Made by a program: the position numbers and the translations under genes. A stretch of 13,988 nt of DNA from an uncultured Lachnospira sp. (GTDB lineage Bacteria > Bacillota > Clostridia > Lachnospirales > Lachnospiraceae): contig CAKRKK010000047.1 in NCBI GenBank assembly GCA_934358235.1, forward strand, positions 1-13,988, given 5' to 3'. Under the pieces are notes generated by a model. That model was not told the origin of the DNA, did not search any database, and was given only the letters and a program-made list of their open reading frames with translations. Positions 1 to 6,185 of this stretch are shown here, piece after piece (the first letter of the stretch is position 1; every line of letters starts with the position of its first letter).

Positions 1-1
1 G

Positions 2-460
2 AATATGGCAGAGCAGATAGAGAATAATCTTAAGTCTGCCAATGTAGAAAATCAGGTTGAGGTAACAGCAACCAGCAAGTATGTTATGCTAAACATGAAT
101 GGTGGAGTGTTGTTTAATTCAGGTGATGCGGAGCTTACCCAGGAAGCCGTCAAGCTTTTAGACAGTGTCTCAACTGCAATATATCAGTATAATGATAATT
201 ATATAACGATAGAAGGTCATACGGACAGCAATCCTATTAACACAGCGAAGTTTCCTGATAATATGATGCTTTCTGTACACAGGGCACATAGTGTTTACAA
301 TTATCTTGTTAAGACAAAGAACTTTGATCCTAAGACTATGACCTCGTCTGGAAGAGGCGAGAGTGTGCCAGTTGCTGATAATTCAACAGCAGAGGGAAGG
401 GCACAGAATCGTCGTGTTGAGATAAGAATATATAATAATCTAAATAGTGATATTCAATAA
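2..460 (+). CDS. motB: Flagellar stator protein MotB, C-terminal part (5' end outside window)
   Basis: MotB anchors the MotAB ion-channel stator to peptidoglycan. The visible 152 residues are the periplasmic OmpA-like peptidoglycan-binding domain. A short helical/linker start is followed by a VLFNSGDAEL segment, then IEGHTDSNPI (the GHTD core), and finally an SxxRAHSVYNYL helix and the GRAQNRRVEIRIY terminal motif. The reading frame is open to the left edge. The first ATG at 5 has no ribosome binding site in view, and the N-terminal transmembrane helix and plug are missing, so this is the 3' end of a longer gene rather than a short protein. It ends 13 bases before fliL, which has its own AAGGAG site. 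The MotB-FliL order agrees with a motA-motB-fliL cluster. MotB versus the related MotS/MotD cannot be settled without the N-terminus, but the operon position favours MotB. Confidence 0.93.
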   Translation, partial: NMAEQIENNLKSANVENQVEVTATSKYVMLNMNGGVLFNSGDAELTQEAVKLLDSVSTAIYQYNDNYITIEGHTDSNPINTAKFPDNMMLSVHRAHSVYNYLVKTKNFDPKTMTSSGRGESVPVADNSTAEGRAQNRRVEIRIYNNLNSDIQ

Positions 461-473
461 AAGGAGATAACAT

Positions 474-998
474 ATGAAAAAAAGTACATTAAATGTAATA
501 ACACTTGCGCTTGTACTTATCAATCTTGCGCTTACGGTTATTCTTACATTTTCATTAGTATCAACCAACAACAAGACTAATAAGCTTATTGGAAAGGTTG
601 CAGAGATTATTGACCTTGACGTGGCGGGCGTTGATACAAGCGATAAGGGTACATCTGCCAATGCAGGTATTGAAGATATTTCTTATGTTGATGTAACTAA
701 TAACGATTCTAAGGATATTATGATATCTTATACAGATGGTGGAAAAACACATTATGCTATTATGAGTGTAACTCTCGGACTTAATACAAAGGCAAAGGAT
801 TATACAGCTAAGAGTACAACTATTAATAACGGCATGAAGGTTATTGTAAATACAGTCCAGACAGAGGCTATGAAATATACATATAGTACGGTAGCATCAA
901 GCAAAGCTGCTATTGAGGCTGATCTGTTATCACAGTTGCAGGATACATTCCAGACAAAGTGTATAACATCAGTAATTGTTTCTATCGTTGTACAGTAG
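474..998 (+). CDS. fliL: Flagellar basal body-associated protein FliL
   Basis: FliL is a single-pass membrane protein that surrounds or supports the stator units at the basal body. The 174 residues fit the family length. A short positively charged N-terminus (MKKS) is followed by one transmembrane helix at about residues 7-29, rich in Leu/Val/Ile. A Ser/Thr/Asn/Asp-rich stalk follows to about residue 75. The extracytoplasmic FliL domain then has the usual pattern of a strand with an alternating polar face, a long helix (about 143-160, AAIEADLLSQLQDTF), and a final hydrophobic strand ending in VVQ at the C-terminus. Sequence conservation is low, as is usual for FliL, so the call rests on topology, the C-terminal pattern and the place between motB and fliM. 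AAGGAG at 461-466 sits 7 bases before the ATG and supports the start. Confidence 0.9.
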   Translation: MKKSTLNVITLALVLINLALTVILTFSLVSTNNKTNKLIGKVAEIIDLDVAGVDTSDKGTSANAGIEDISYVDVTNNDSKDIMISYTDGGKTHYAIMSVTLGLNTKAKDYTAKSTTINNGMKVIVNTVQTEAMKYTYSTVASSKAAIEADLLSQLQDTFQTKCITSVIVSIVVQ

Positions 999-1038
999 AG
1001 ACAGGTGGAATTGGAATGTGTTTAATGAATAAGAATAT

Positions 1039-1050
1039 AAGGAGGTGAGG
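1039..1050 (+). promoter_or_regulatory. Strong ribosome binding site of fliM
   Basis: AAGGAGGTGAGG is a near-complete match to the anti-Shine-Dalgarno end of 16S rRNA. It lies 5 bases before the ATG at 1056 and is stronger than most sites in the window. It fixes the fliM start and suggests high translation of this C-ring subunit. Confidence 0.85.
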
Positions 1051-1055
1051 AAGAC

Positions 1056-2039
1056 ATGCCAGATGTCTTATCGCAAGACGAGATAGATAATCTTTTAAAA
1101 CAGCTTAGCAGCGGTGAATTAGATGTTGAAGAAATGAAAAGTGCTGAGGAGAAGCAGGTAAAGAATTACGATTTTGCGCGTCCATCAAAGTTTTCTAAAG
1201 AACATTTAAGAACACTTGAGATTATCTTCGAACATTTTGGAAGACTTCTAGCAACTAATCTTCCAGCCTATTTAAGAAAAACAGTAAGTGTTGATGTGGT
1301 TAATTCAGAAGTAGTAATATACTCAGAATTTTCCAATGCCTTGTCTAATCCGGTTCTGCTTGGCGTTGTAAGTATGAAACCGTTGTCAGGTAATATGGTT
1401 ATGGAGATGGCATCGAACCTTGGATTTGCCATAGTTGACAGGTTGCTTGGAGGAGCTGGTGCAGCTCTTGATAAGGAAAGAGATTTTTCAGAAATAGAGC
1501 TAACGATAATAGAAAGAATATTTTCAATATGTGTCAATCTGTTGAAGGAGCCTTGGGAAAATGTTATAAAAGTAGCACCTAGACTTGAAAGAATAGAAAC
1601 CAACTCGCAGTTTGCACAGATTATATCACCAACGGAAACAATAGCTATTATAACTATTAATCTAAAGATTGGCGATGTTGAAGGACTTATGAATGTATGT
1701 TTACCATTCACCTTGCTAGAACCAGTTATGGATAAGCTTAATACGAAGTTCTGGTTTGCCAATATGCAGGAGAAGGATCCTACATTATATGGTGATATTA
1801 TTGAAAACATTATTAGTAAAACTAAGGCACCTATTAAAGCTATGCTGGGTGAATCAAAGCTAAATGTTTCAGATTTTGTTAATCTTCAGGTAGGAGATAT
1901 AATTAAAATTGACAAAAAGGTTGATCAGGAATTGGATGTATATGTTGGCAATATAAAGAAATTTCATGCATTGCCTGGTTACTTTGAAGATAAATACGCA
2001 GTTAGGATAACAGACGTAATTAGAGAGGAGAGTGAGTAA
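1056..2039 (+). CDS. fliM: Flagellar motor switch protein FliM
   Basis: FliM is the C-ring component that binds CheY-P and passes the switching signal to FliG. The 327 residues are the normal length. The N-terminal CheY-P docking peptide reads LSQDEIDNLL (residues 5-14). A linker follows, then the family signature around residues 36-63 (KNYDFARPSKFSKEH, then the LRTLEIIFEHFGR helix). The CheC-like middle domain carries the GGAG loop (132-135) that contacts FliG in characterised FliM proteins. The C-terminal SpoA domain (about 245-325, NVSDFVNLQVGDIIKID, then YVGNIKKFHALPG) pairs with the SpoA domain of FliY/FliN. The start is preceded by an unusually complete Shine-Dalgarno sequence, AAGGAGGTGAGG at 1039-1050. 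The stop lies 3 bases before the fliY ATG, so the two C-ring genes are probably translationally coupled. No key motif is missing. Confidence 0.97.
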   Translation: MPDVLSQDEIDNLLKQLSSGELDVEEMKSAEEKQVKNYDFARPSKFSKEHLRTLEIIFEHFGRLLATNLPAYLRKTVSVDVVNSEVVIYSEFSNALSNPVLLGVVSMKPLSGNMVMEMASNLGFAIVDRLLGGAGAALDKERDFSEIELTIIERIFSICVNLLKEPWENVIKVAPRLERIETNSQFAQIISPTETIAIITINLKIGDVEGLMNVCLPFTLLEPVMDKLNTKFWFANMQEKDPTLYGDIIENIISKTKAPIKAMLGESKLNVSDFVNLQVGDIIKIDKKVDQELDVYVGNIKKFHALPGYFEDKYAVRITDVIREESE

Positions 2040-2042
2040 CAG

Positions 2043-3410
2043 ATGGATGGCATGTTATCACAGGATGAGATAAACGCATTATTAAATGGAATGAATGATG
2101 ATAATGCGGATTCAGCTACACAGGATAATAATGTAGCGGACAGTGATAATTCCACTATGAACGATGAAGCACAGAATAGTGACATTGGAAATGGAATAAA
2201 CGAAGAAATTCTTTCTGATTACGAAAAGGATGCAGTTGGTGAAATATCCAACATAAGTATGGGAACAGCAGCAACTACTCTTAGTTCACTGCTTAATCAG
2301 AAGGTAAATATAACAACACCAAGAGTTGAGGTCGCTGATTGGGAGCACCTTTCAAGAAAGTATGACAGACCTTGCGTTATGTTACAGATTAGATATAAGG
2401 AAGGTCTTGATGGCAATAATGTTCTTATATTAAAAGAAAGAGATGTTAAGATTATTACAGACCTTATGATGGGTGGTCCTGGTAACGCAGATGATGCGGA
2501 AGAACTTACGGATCTTCATCTTAGTGCCATAGGTGAGGCAATGAATCAGATGATGGGTTCAGCAGCAACCTCGCTTTCATCTATGTTTAACAGAAAGATA
2601 GATATAAGCCCACCAATAGCTAATATAGTAGAAACTTATAACGAAATGGATGAATCGCTTCCACCATTCCTGTCAGAACCATTTGTAATGGTTGCATTTA
2701 AGATGCAGATAGGTGAGCTTATTGATAGTGAGATAATGCAGTTATATCCAATAGATTTTGCGAGAGAGCTGCTTGATATGTTCTCAATAGATCCTACTAT
2801 GGGTGGACAGAAGAGCACAGATAATACTGATGCAGCTGCCGCTGCCGCTACCAGCCAGCCGGAGCAGCCACAGACTCCATTAGATATGGGTACACAGCAG
2901 CTTGGTATGGATACACAGCAGGCTATGGGCATGCAGCAGGGTATGCCACAGCAGGCTATGGGTATGCAGCAGGGAATGCCACAACAGGGTATGGGCATGC
3001 AGCAGAGTATGCCAATGGGAGCAATGCCATATGGATACGGAATGCCACAGCAGGGTATGCCAATGGGAGCAATGCCATACGGATATGGAATGCCACAGCA
3101 GCCAGCACAGGATGTTAATGTTGCACCAGCAGCCTTCCAGCCATTTGCAGCAGATGTTAATCCTCTTTCACAAAAAGAGAATATCGATCTTATTATGGAT
3201 GTACCTCTTCAGGTAACAGTAGAATTAGGACGTGTATCTAAGTCAATCAAGGATATACTTGAATTCGCTCCTGGTACTATCGTTGAGCTTAATAAGATAG
3301 CCGGTGAAGCAGTAGATGTGCTTGTTAATGGTAAGTACGTTGCCAAAGGTGAGGTTGTTGTTATTGAAGAAAACTTTGGTGTAAGAATAACAGAAATAAT
3401 AAAGCAGTAA
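2043..3410 (+). CDS. fliY: Flagellar motor switch phosphatase FliY (CheC-like domains plus FliN-type SpoA domain)
   Basis: FliY is the Firmicutes C-ring protein that combines FliN function with CheY-P phosphatase activity. An N-terminal CheY-docking peptide, [10 protein letters not shown] (residues 5-14), resembles that of FliM. An acidic Asn/Asp-rich linker leads to two CheC-type half-sites that both fit the D/S-xxx-E-xx-N-x22-P active-site pattern: D63, E67, N70, P93 and S161, E165, N168, P191. Both sites therefore look intact. After about residue 255 come an alanine run (264-269) and a long Gln/Met/Gly/Pro-rich linker (about 282-354) made of tandem repeats. The FliN-like SpoA domain follows (about 378-455, [20 protein letters not shown], then GVRITEII). 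At 455 residues it is longer than the roughly 380 of B. subtilis FliY, and the repetitive linker explains much of this. The start lies 3 bases after the fliM stop, with GAGAGGAGAGTGAG just upstream. Confidence 0.96.
   Translation: MDGMLSQDEINALLNGMNDDNADSATQDNNVADSDNSTMNDEAQNSDIGNGINEEILSDYEKDAVGEISNISMGTAATTLSSLLNQKVNITTPRVEVADWEHLSRKYDRPCVMLQIRYKEGLDGNNVLILKERDVKIITDLMMGGPGNADDAEELTDLHLSAIGEAMNQMMGSAATSLSSMFNRKIDISPPIANIVETYNEMDESLPPFLSEPFVMVAFKMQIGELIDSEIMQLYPIDFARELLDMFSIDPTMGGQKSTDNTDAAAAAATSQPEQPQTPLDMGTQQLGMDTQQAMGMQQGMPQQAMGMQQGMPQQGMGMQQSMPMGAMPYGYGMPQQGMPMGAMPYGYGMPQQPAQDVNVAPAAFQPFAADVNPLSQKENIDLIMDVPLQVTVELGRVSKSIKDILEFAPGTIVELNKIAGEAVDVLVNGKYVAKGEVVVIEENFGVRITEIIKQ
2916..3014 (+). 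repeat. Three tandem 33-base in-frame repeats in the fliY linker
   Basis: Three consecutive copies encode QQ(A/G)MGMQQ(G/S)MP, residues 292-302, 303-313 and 314-324 of FliY. At DNA level the copies differ at only a few positions, mostly third bases. The unit is a multiple of three, so gain or loss of copies would keep the frame. Confidence 0.9.
3009..3104 (+). repeat. Two tandem 48-base in-frame repeats in the fliY linker
   Basis: Two adjacent copies encode [15 protein letters not shown] plus one variable residue (G, then P), FliY residues 323-338 and 339-354. The first 45 bases of the two copies differ only in swapped TAT/TAC and TAC/TAT codon endings, which suggests recent duplication. The block overlaps the end of the 33-base repeats by two codons. 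Confidence 0.9.
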
Positions 3411-3438
3411 TTTATTTATTGTTTTTTTATAAATAAAT
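3411..3438 (+). other. AT-only inverted repeat after fliY
   Basis: TTTATTTAT at 3411-3419 pairs with ATAAATAAA at 3429-3437 around a nine-base loop, mostly T; the flanking A3410-T3438 can add one pair. The stem has no G-C pairs and no T-run follows it on the + strand, so it is a poor intrinsic terminator. It could be a weak attenuator, an mRNA-processing site, or simply AT-rich spacer. Confidence 0.35.
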
Positions 3439-3462
3439 ATAGGAAAAATACATTTTATGATG

Positions 3463-3468
3463 TATAAT
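3463..3468 (+). promoter_or_regulatory. Possible sigma-A -10 element upstream of cheY
   Basis: A perfect TATAAT lies about 65 bases before the cheY start, in the 122-base gap that is the largest non-coding stretch in the window. No convincing TTGACA-like -35 is seen 16-18 bases upstream, and AT-rich spacer DNA produces such hexamers by chance. It is offered as a candidate internal promoter only. Confidence 0.25.
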
Positions 3469-3532
3469 AATTAGGATTTATTTAGTGAATAATTTATATT
3501 TATATTTTAGTTAAGATAGGAGAATCAATCAT

Positions 3533-3895
3533 ATGGCTAAGAATATTTTAATTTGTGATGATGCAGCATTTATGAGAATGATGATTAAGGATATACTCAC
3601 AAAGAATGGTTACAATATCGCAGGTGAAGCTGAGAATGGTGCTAAGGCTGTGGAGAAATATAATGAATTAAAGCCGGATTTAGTACTTATGGATATAACT
3701 ATGCCAGAAATGGATGGAATTCAGGCTCTTAAGAAGATTAAGGAAACAGATCCTGGTGCTTCCGTTATTATGTGTTCAGCTATGGGACAGCAGGCTATGG
3801 TTATCGAATCTATACAGTCAGGAGCTAAGGACTTTATTGTTAAGCCATTTCAGGCAGACAGAGTTTTAGAGGCTGTTCAGAAAGTTGTAGGATAA
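3533..3895 (+). CDS. cheY: Chemotaxis response regulator CheY
   Basis: CheY is the diffusible single-domain response regulator. CheA phosphorylates it and it then binds the FliM/FliY termini to change motor rotation. The 120 residues form one receiver domain and nothing else. The acidic pocket is D9-D10, the phospho-acceptor is D54 in the LVLMDITMPEMDG segment, the switch Ser/Thr is S82 (in MCSAMGQQ), the aromatic switch position is F101, and the invariant lysine is K104 (FIVKPF). The AFMRMMIKDIL helix 1 matches clostridial and bacillar CheY. The start ATG at 3533 follows a GATAGGAG site at 3515-3522. The stop codon shares one base with the start of fliO (TAATG). Its place directly after fliY, the presumed CheY-P phosphatase, is the conserved Firmicutes order. 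Confidence 0.97.
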   Translation: MAKNILICDDAAFMRMMIKDILTKNGYNIAGEAENGAKAVEKYNELKPDLVLMDITMPEMDGIQALKKIKETDPGASVIMCSAMGQQAMVIESIQSGAKDFIVKPFQADRVLEAVQKVVG

Positions 3896-4272
3896 TGATT
3901 AGTGCATCTATGAGCAGCAGGATAGAAGCATTTGCACAGCTTCTTACCTTATTTATCATATTTGTTATCGTTCTGGCACTTACATATTATGTGACACGAT
4001 TCGTCGGGAATTATCAGAAGAGCCGGATGACGGGAAGTAATATCAGCATATTAGAAACTATGAGGATATCTGGCAGCAAGTATATACAGATAGTTAAGAT
4101 AGGAAGCAAGGTGTTTGCAATAGCGGTGGCTAAGGATACTGTTACATATCTTTGTGAACTCAGCGAGGATGAGCTTGTGTATAATAATGCTTCATCAGGC
4201 GGGATGCTTAAGAATAATGAGAACTTTAAAGAGATTTTAGAGAAATTCAAGAAGGACAAGCCGGAAAGTTAG
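3895..4272 (+). CDS. fliO: Flagellar biosynthesis protein FliO (FliO/FliZ family)
   Basis: FliO is a small membrane protein that helps assemble the FliP ring of the flagellar export gate. The 125 residues have one transmembrane helix at about 13-33. A short basic segment follows (RFVGNYQKSR), then a small cytoplasmic domain (about 48-90) with the family pattern SILETMRISGSKYIQIVKIGSK in two parts, and a charged tail ending in EKFKKDKPES. The start overlaps the cheY stop by one base (TAATG), consistent with translational re-initiation. A second ATG at 3910 would remove only five residues and lacks a better ribosome binding site. The family is poorly conserved, so the call depends partly on its position directly before fliP. 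Some databases would label it FliZ. Confidence 0.88.
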   Translation: MISASMSSRIEAFAQLLTLFIIFVIVLALTYYVTRFVGNYQKSRMTGSNISILETMRISGSKYIQIVKIGSKVFAIAVAKDTVTYLCELSEDELVYNNASSGGMLKNNENFKEILEKFKKDKPES

Positions 4273-4284
4273 GCGGATAATAGT

Positions 4285-5076
4285 ATGTTACATTTTATTA
4301 AGAAACATAAGAAGGCATTAGCCAGAGTATGTGTGGCGGTAAGCACAATAATGGGTGTCTTTTTCGCTGTAACTGCAAAGGCTTTGGCAGCGGATGGAGA
4401 TAATAACCTTATAAGTATAGGAATATCTTCAGGTGATGGAAGTGATATGGCAGGAGTTTTACAGATGCTTATTGTTCTTACTGTGATTTCACTTGCACCA
4501 TCTATACTGATTATGCTTACGTCCTTTACAAGGATAGTTATAGTCCTCCACTTTACGAGAGCTGCTATTGGAACACAGACTGTTCCACCTAATCAGGTTA
4601 TTATTGGATTGTCAATGTTTCTTACAGTATTCGTTATGGCACCTACGTTTACGGAAGTATATAATAACGCGGTTGTACCGCTTTCGAATAACGAGATGAC
4701 GGTTCAGGAGGCCTTTGATGAGGGAATAAAGCCTTTAAGGACGTTTATGCTTAAGCAGACCTCAACGAAGGACCTTGACACCTTCTTAAAGATAGCAGGA
4801 TATGAAGAAGCCTCAGTTAAGTCTGAGGATGATATTACATTAAGAGTTCTTATTCCATCATTTATTATCAGTGAATTAAGAATTGCATTTATTATCGGTT
4901 TCCTTATTTATCTGCCATTTATAGTTATTGATATGGTTGTTTCATCAACCCTGATGTCTATGGGTATGATGATGCTGCCGCCAACAACAATTTCGACACC
5001 ATTTAAGATATTGCTTTTTGTTATGGCTGATGGATGGAATCTTATAATTGGTAATCTGATGACAACGTTTAAGTAG
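4285..5076 (+). CDS. fliP: Flagellar export gate protein FliP
   Basis: FliP forms the pentameric core of the FliPQR export gate in the inner membrane. The 263 residues match the family. A cleavable signal peptide is visible: a basic start (MLHFIKKHKK), a hydrophobic core (about 14-30), and a likely cleavage at AKALA/AD after residue 35. Transmembrane segments lie at about 58-78 and 84-120 and in the C-terminal third. The classic FliP blocks are present: LTSFTRIVIVLHFTRAAIG (78-96), PPNQVIIGLSMFLTVFVMAP (101-120), and near the C-terminus IPSFIISELRIAFIIGF and MGMMMLPPTTISTPFKILLF. The start has a modest AGGCGG site at 4271-4276. The gene is intact and is followed by fliQ after a 49-base gap. 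Confidence 0.97.
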   Translation: MLHFIKKHKKALARVCVAVSTIMGVFFAVTAKALAADGDNNLISIGISSGDGSDMAGVLQMLIVLTVISLAPSILIMLTSFTRIVIVLHFTRAAIGTQTVPPNQVIIGLSMFLTVFVMAPTFTEVYNNAVVPLSNNEMTVQEAFDEGIKPLRTFMLKQTSTKDLDTFLKIAGYEEASVKSEDDITLRVLIPSFIISELRIAFIIGFLIYLPFIVIDMVVSSTLMSMGMMMLPPTTISTPFKILLFVMADGWNLIIGNLMTTFK

Positions 5077-5125
5077 TTGTTTGTTGGTTATTGCGGTAAT
5101 ATTATATGAGGATGGAGGTCTTAGA

Positions 5126-5389
5126 ATGGATGCTGGTACAGTCGTTAATATAGCAAGGCAGACAATATGGGTAATAGTAGAAACTGCAGTTCCTGTACTT
5201 CTTGTATCTATGATTGTCGGTCTGGTAATAAGTCTGTTTCAGACATTAACATCTATTCAGGAACAGACACTTACATTTGTGCCTAAGTTACTGGCTATAC
5301 TGTTTACGATTATGCTTCTTGGAACATGGATGCTTAATCAGATAACAGGATTTATGGATAATTTGTGGAATTTTTCCCAGTATATTTAA
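5126..5389 (+). CDS. fliQ: Flagellar export gate protein FliQ
   Basis: FliQ is a small two-helix membrane subunit of the FliPQR export gate. With the ATG at 5126 the protein has 87 residues, close to the usual 89 or so. Transmembrane helices lie at about 17-38 and 54-74, joined by the conserved cytoplasmic turn SLFQTLTSIQEQTLTFVPK. The N-terminal block DAGTVVNIARQTIWVIVETA is typical. The frame stays open upstream to a TTG at 5081, which would add 15 residues. GGAGG at 5114-5118, spaced 7 bases from the ATG, and family length both favour 5126. It lies between fliP and fliR as in nearly all flagellar operons. Confidence 0.95.
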   Translation: MDAGTVVNIARQTIWVIVETAVPVLLVSMIVGLVISLFQTLTSIQEQTLTFVPKLLAILFTIMLLGTWMLNQITGFMDNLWNFSQYI

Positions 5390-5407
5390 TTAAAGGATTA
5401 ACTTACA

Positions 5408-6184
5408 ATGATTAATTATGAAGTCGCACTTGGACAATTTGAGCTATTTGTTTTGATACTTATTCGATTAGCTTCATTTGTCTTTGCTGCGCCTTTTTTT
5501 AATACAGCAAATGTGCCAAATCGTTTTAAGATAGGCTTCTCGCTGGCATTAAGTGTTATAGTTTATTCTATACATCCTGATATGTCTGTAACCTACAATA
5601 ATATGATAGATTATTGCATAATTGTTGTGCAGGAGTTTATAGTTGGAGTGATACTTGGTGCAGTATCAGCATTTGCGGTACAGATAATACAGTTTTCGGG
5701 TAAAATGATAGATATGGATATAGGTCTGTCAATGGCACAGTTATATGATCCGACAACGCGTATGCAGGTTGGTATCATGGGAAATTTCTATTACTATATG
5801 CTTATGCTGCTGCTTATATTATCAGGTATGCACAGGTTTCTTATTGAAGCTATTGTTGAGACCTATAATATTATTCCGATAGGCGGGGTTAAGTTTGGAG
5901 CTGGTTTGTATACAACAGTTATACAGTTTATGTCAGATTATTTTGTTATAGGCTTTAGAATTGCACTTCCTGTATTTGCAACAATGCTGCTGCTTAATTG
6001 TATTCTTGCTATATTGGCAAGAGTTGCACCACAGATGAATATGTTTGTGGTTGGTATGCAGTTAAAAATATTTGCAGGTATATTTGTAATATTTTTTACA
6101 ATTGGAATGCTTCCTGCAGTTTCTAATTTCATATTTGAAGAAATAAATAATCTATTTTCATTACTTGTAAGGGGAATGAGCTGA
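5408..6184 (+). CDS. fliR: Flagellar export gate protein FliR
   Basis: FliR completes the FliPQR export gate, one copy per complex, at the centre of the flagellar type III apparatus. The 258 residues are strongly hydrophobic, with about six membrane segments. Family blocks seen are RLASFVFAAPFFNTANVPNR (20-39), VVQEFIVGVILGAVSAFAVQ (73-92), the GLSMAQLYDP loop (106-115), and the highly conserved ARVAPQMNMFVVGMQLKI (204-221). The ATG at 5408 is preceded by AAAGGA at 5393-5398. The stop lies one base before the flhB start, so the two are probably coupled. It is not fused to flhB, unlike some clostridial FliR-FlhB fusions. Confidence 0.96.
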   Translation: MINYEVALGQFELFVLILIRLASFVFAAPFFNTANVPNRFKIGFSLALSVIVYSIHPDMSVTYNNMIDYCIIVVQEFIVGVILGAVSAFAVQIIQFSGKMIDMDIGLSMAQLYDPTTRMQVGIMGNFYYYMLMLLLILSGMHRFLIEAIVETYNIIPIGGVKFGAGLYTTVIQFMSDYFVIGFRIALPVFATMLLLNCILAILARVAPQMNMFVVGMQLKIFAGIFVIFFTIGMLPAVSNFIFEEINNLFSLLVRGMS

Positions 6185-6185
6185 T

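Noticed and set aside
5..460. A complete short OmpA-domain protein starting at the ATG at position 5
   Set aside because: The frame is open to the window edge and the position before fliL is that of motB, so it is treated as a cut gene.
1268..1810. 180-residue reading frame on the - strand opposite fliM
   Set aside because: It lies fully within a well-conserved fliM and its sequence has no recognisable family; it is an antisense shadow, as are the other long - strand frames (for example 7925-8482 and 12763-13251).
2636..2998. Cys/Pro-rich 120-residue reading frame on the - strand opposite fliY
   Set aside because: It is the complement of the Gln/Met/Gly/Pro-rich repeats and alanine codons of fliY; the Cys-Cys pattern arises from reading CAGCAG on the other strand. 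It has no independent support.
2916..3104. Short regular repeats that might suggest a CRISPR array
   Set aside because: The repeats are directly tandem with no unique spacers and lie in frame inside fliY.
2902..3216. Cys/Trp/His-rich 104-residue reading frame on the + strand within fliY
   Set aside because: It is a shifted-frame reading of the same repeats, and the true frame encodes an intact FliY on both sides.
3411..3438. Intrinsic terminator after fliY
   Set aside because: The stem has no G-C pairs and no T-run follows it; downstream genes continue the same conserved operon.
5081..5125. TTG-started N-terminal extension of FliQ
   Set aside because: It lacks a suitable ribosome binding site and makes the protein longer than the family; ATG at 5126 has GGAGG at the right distance.
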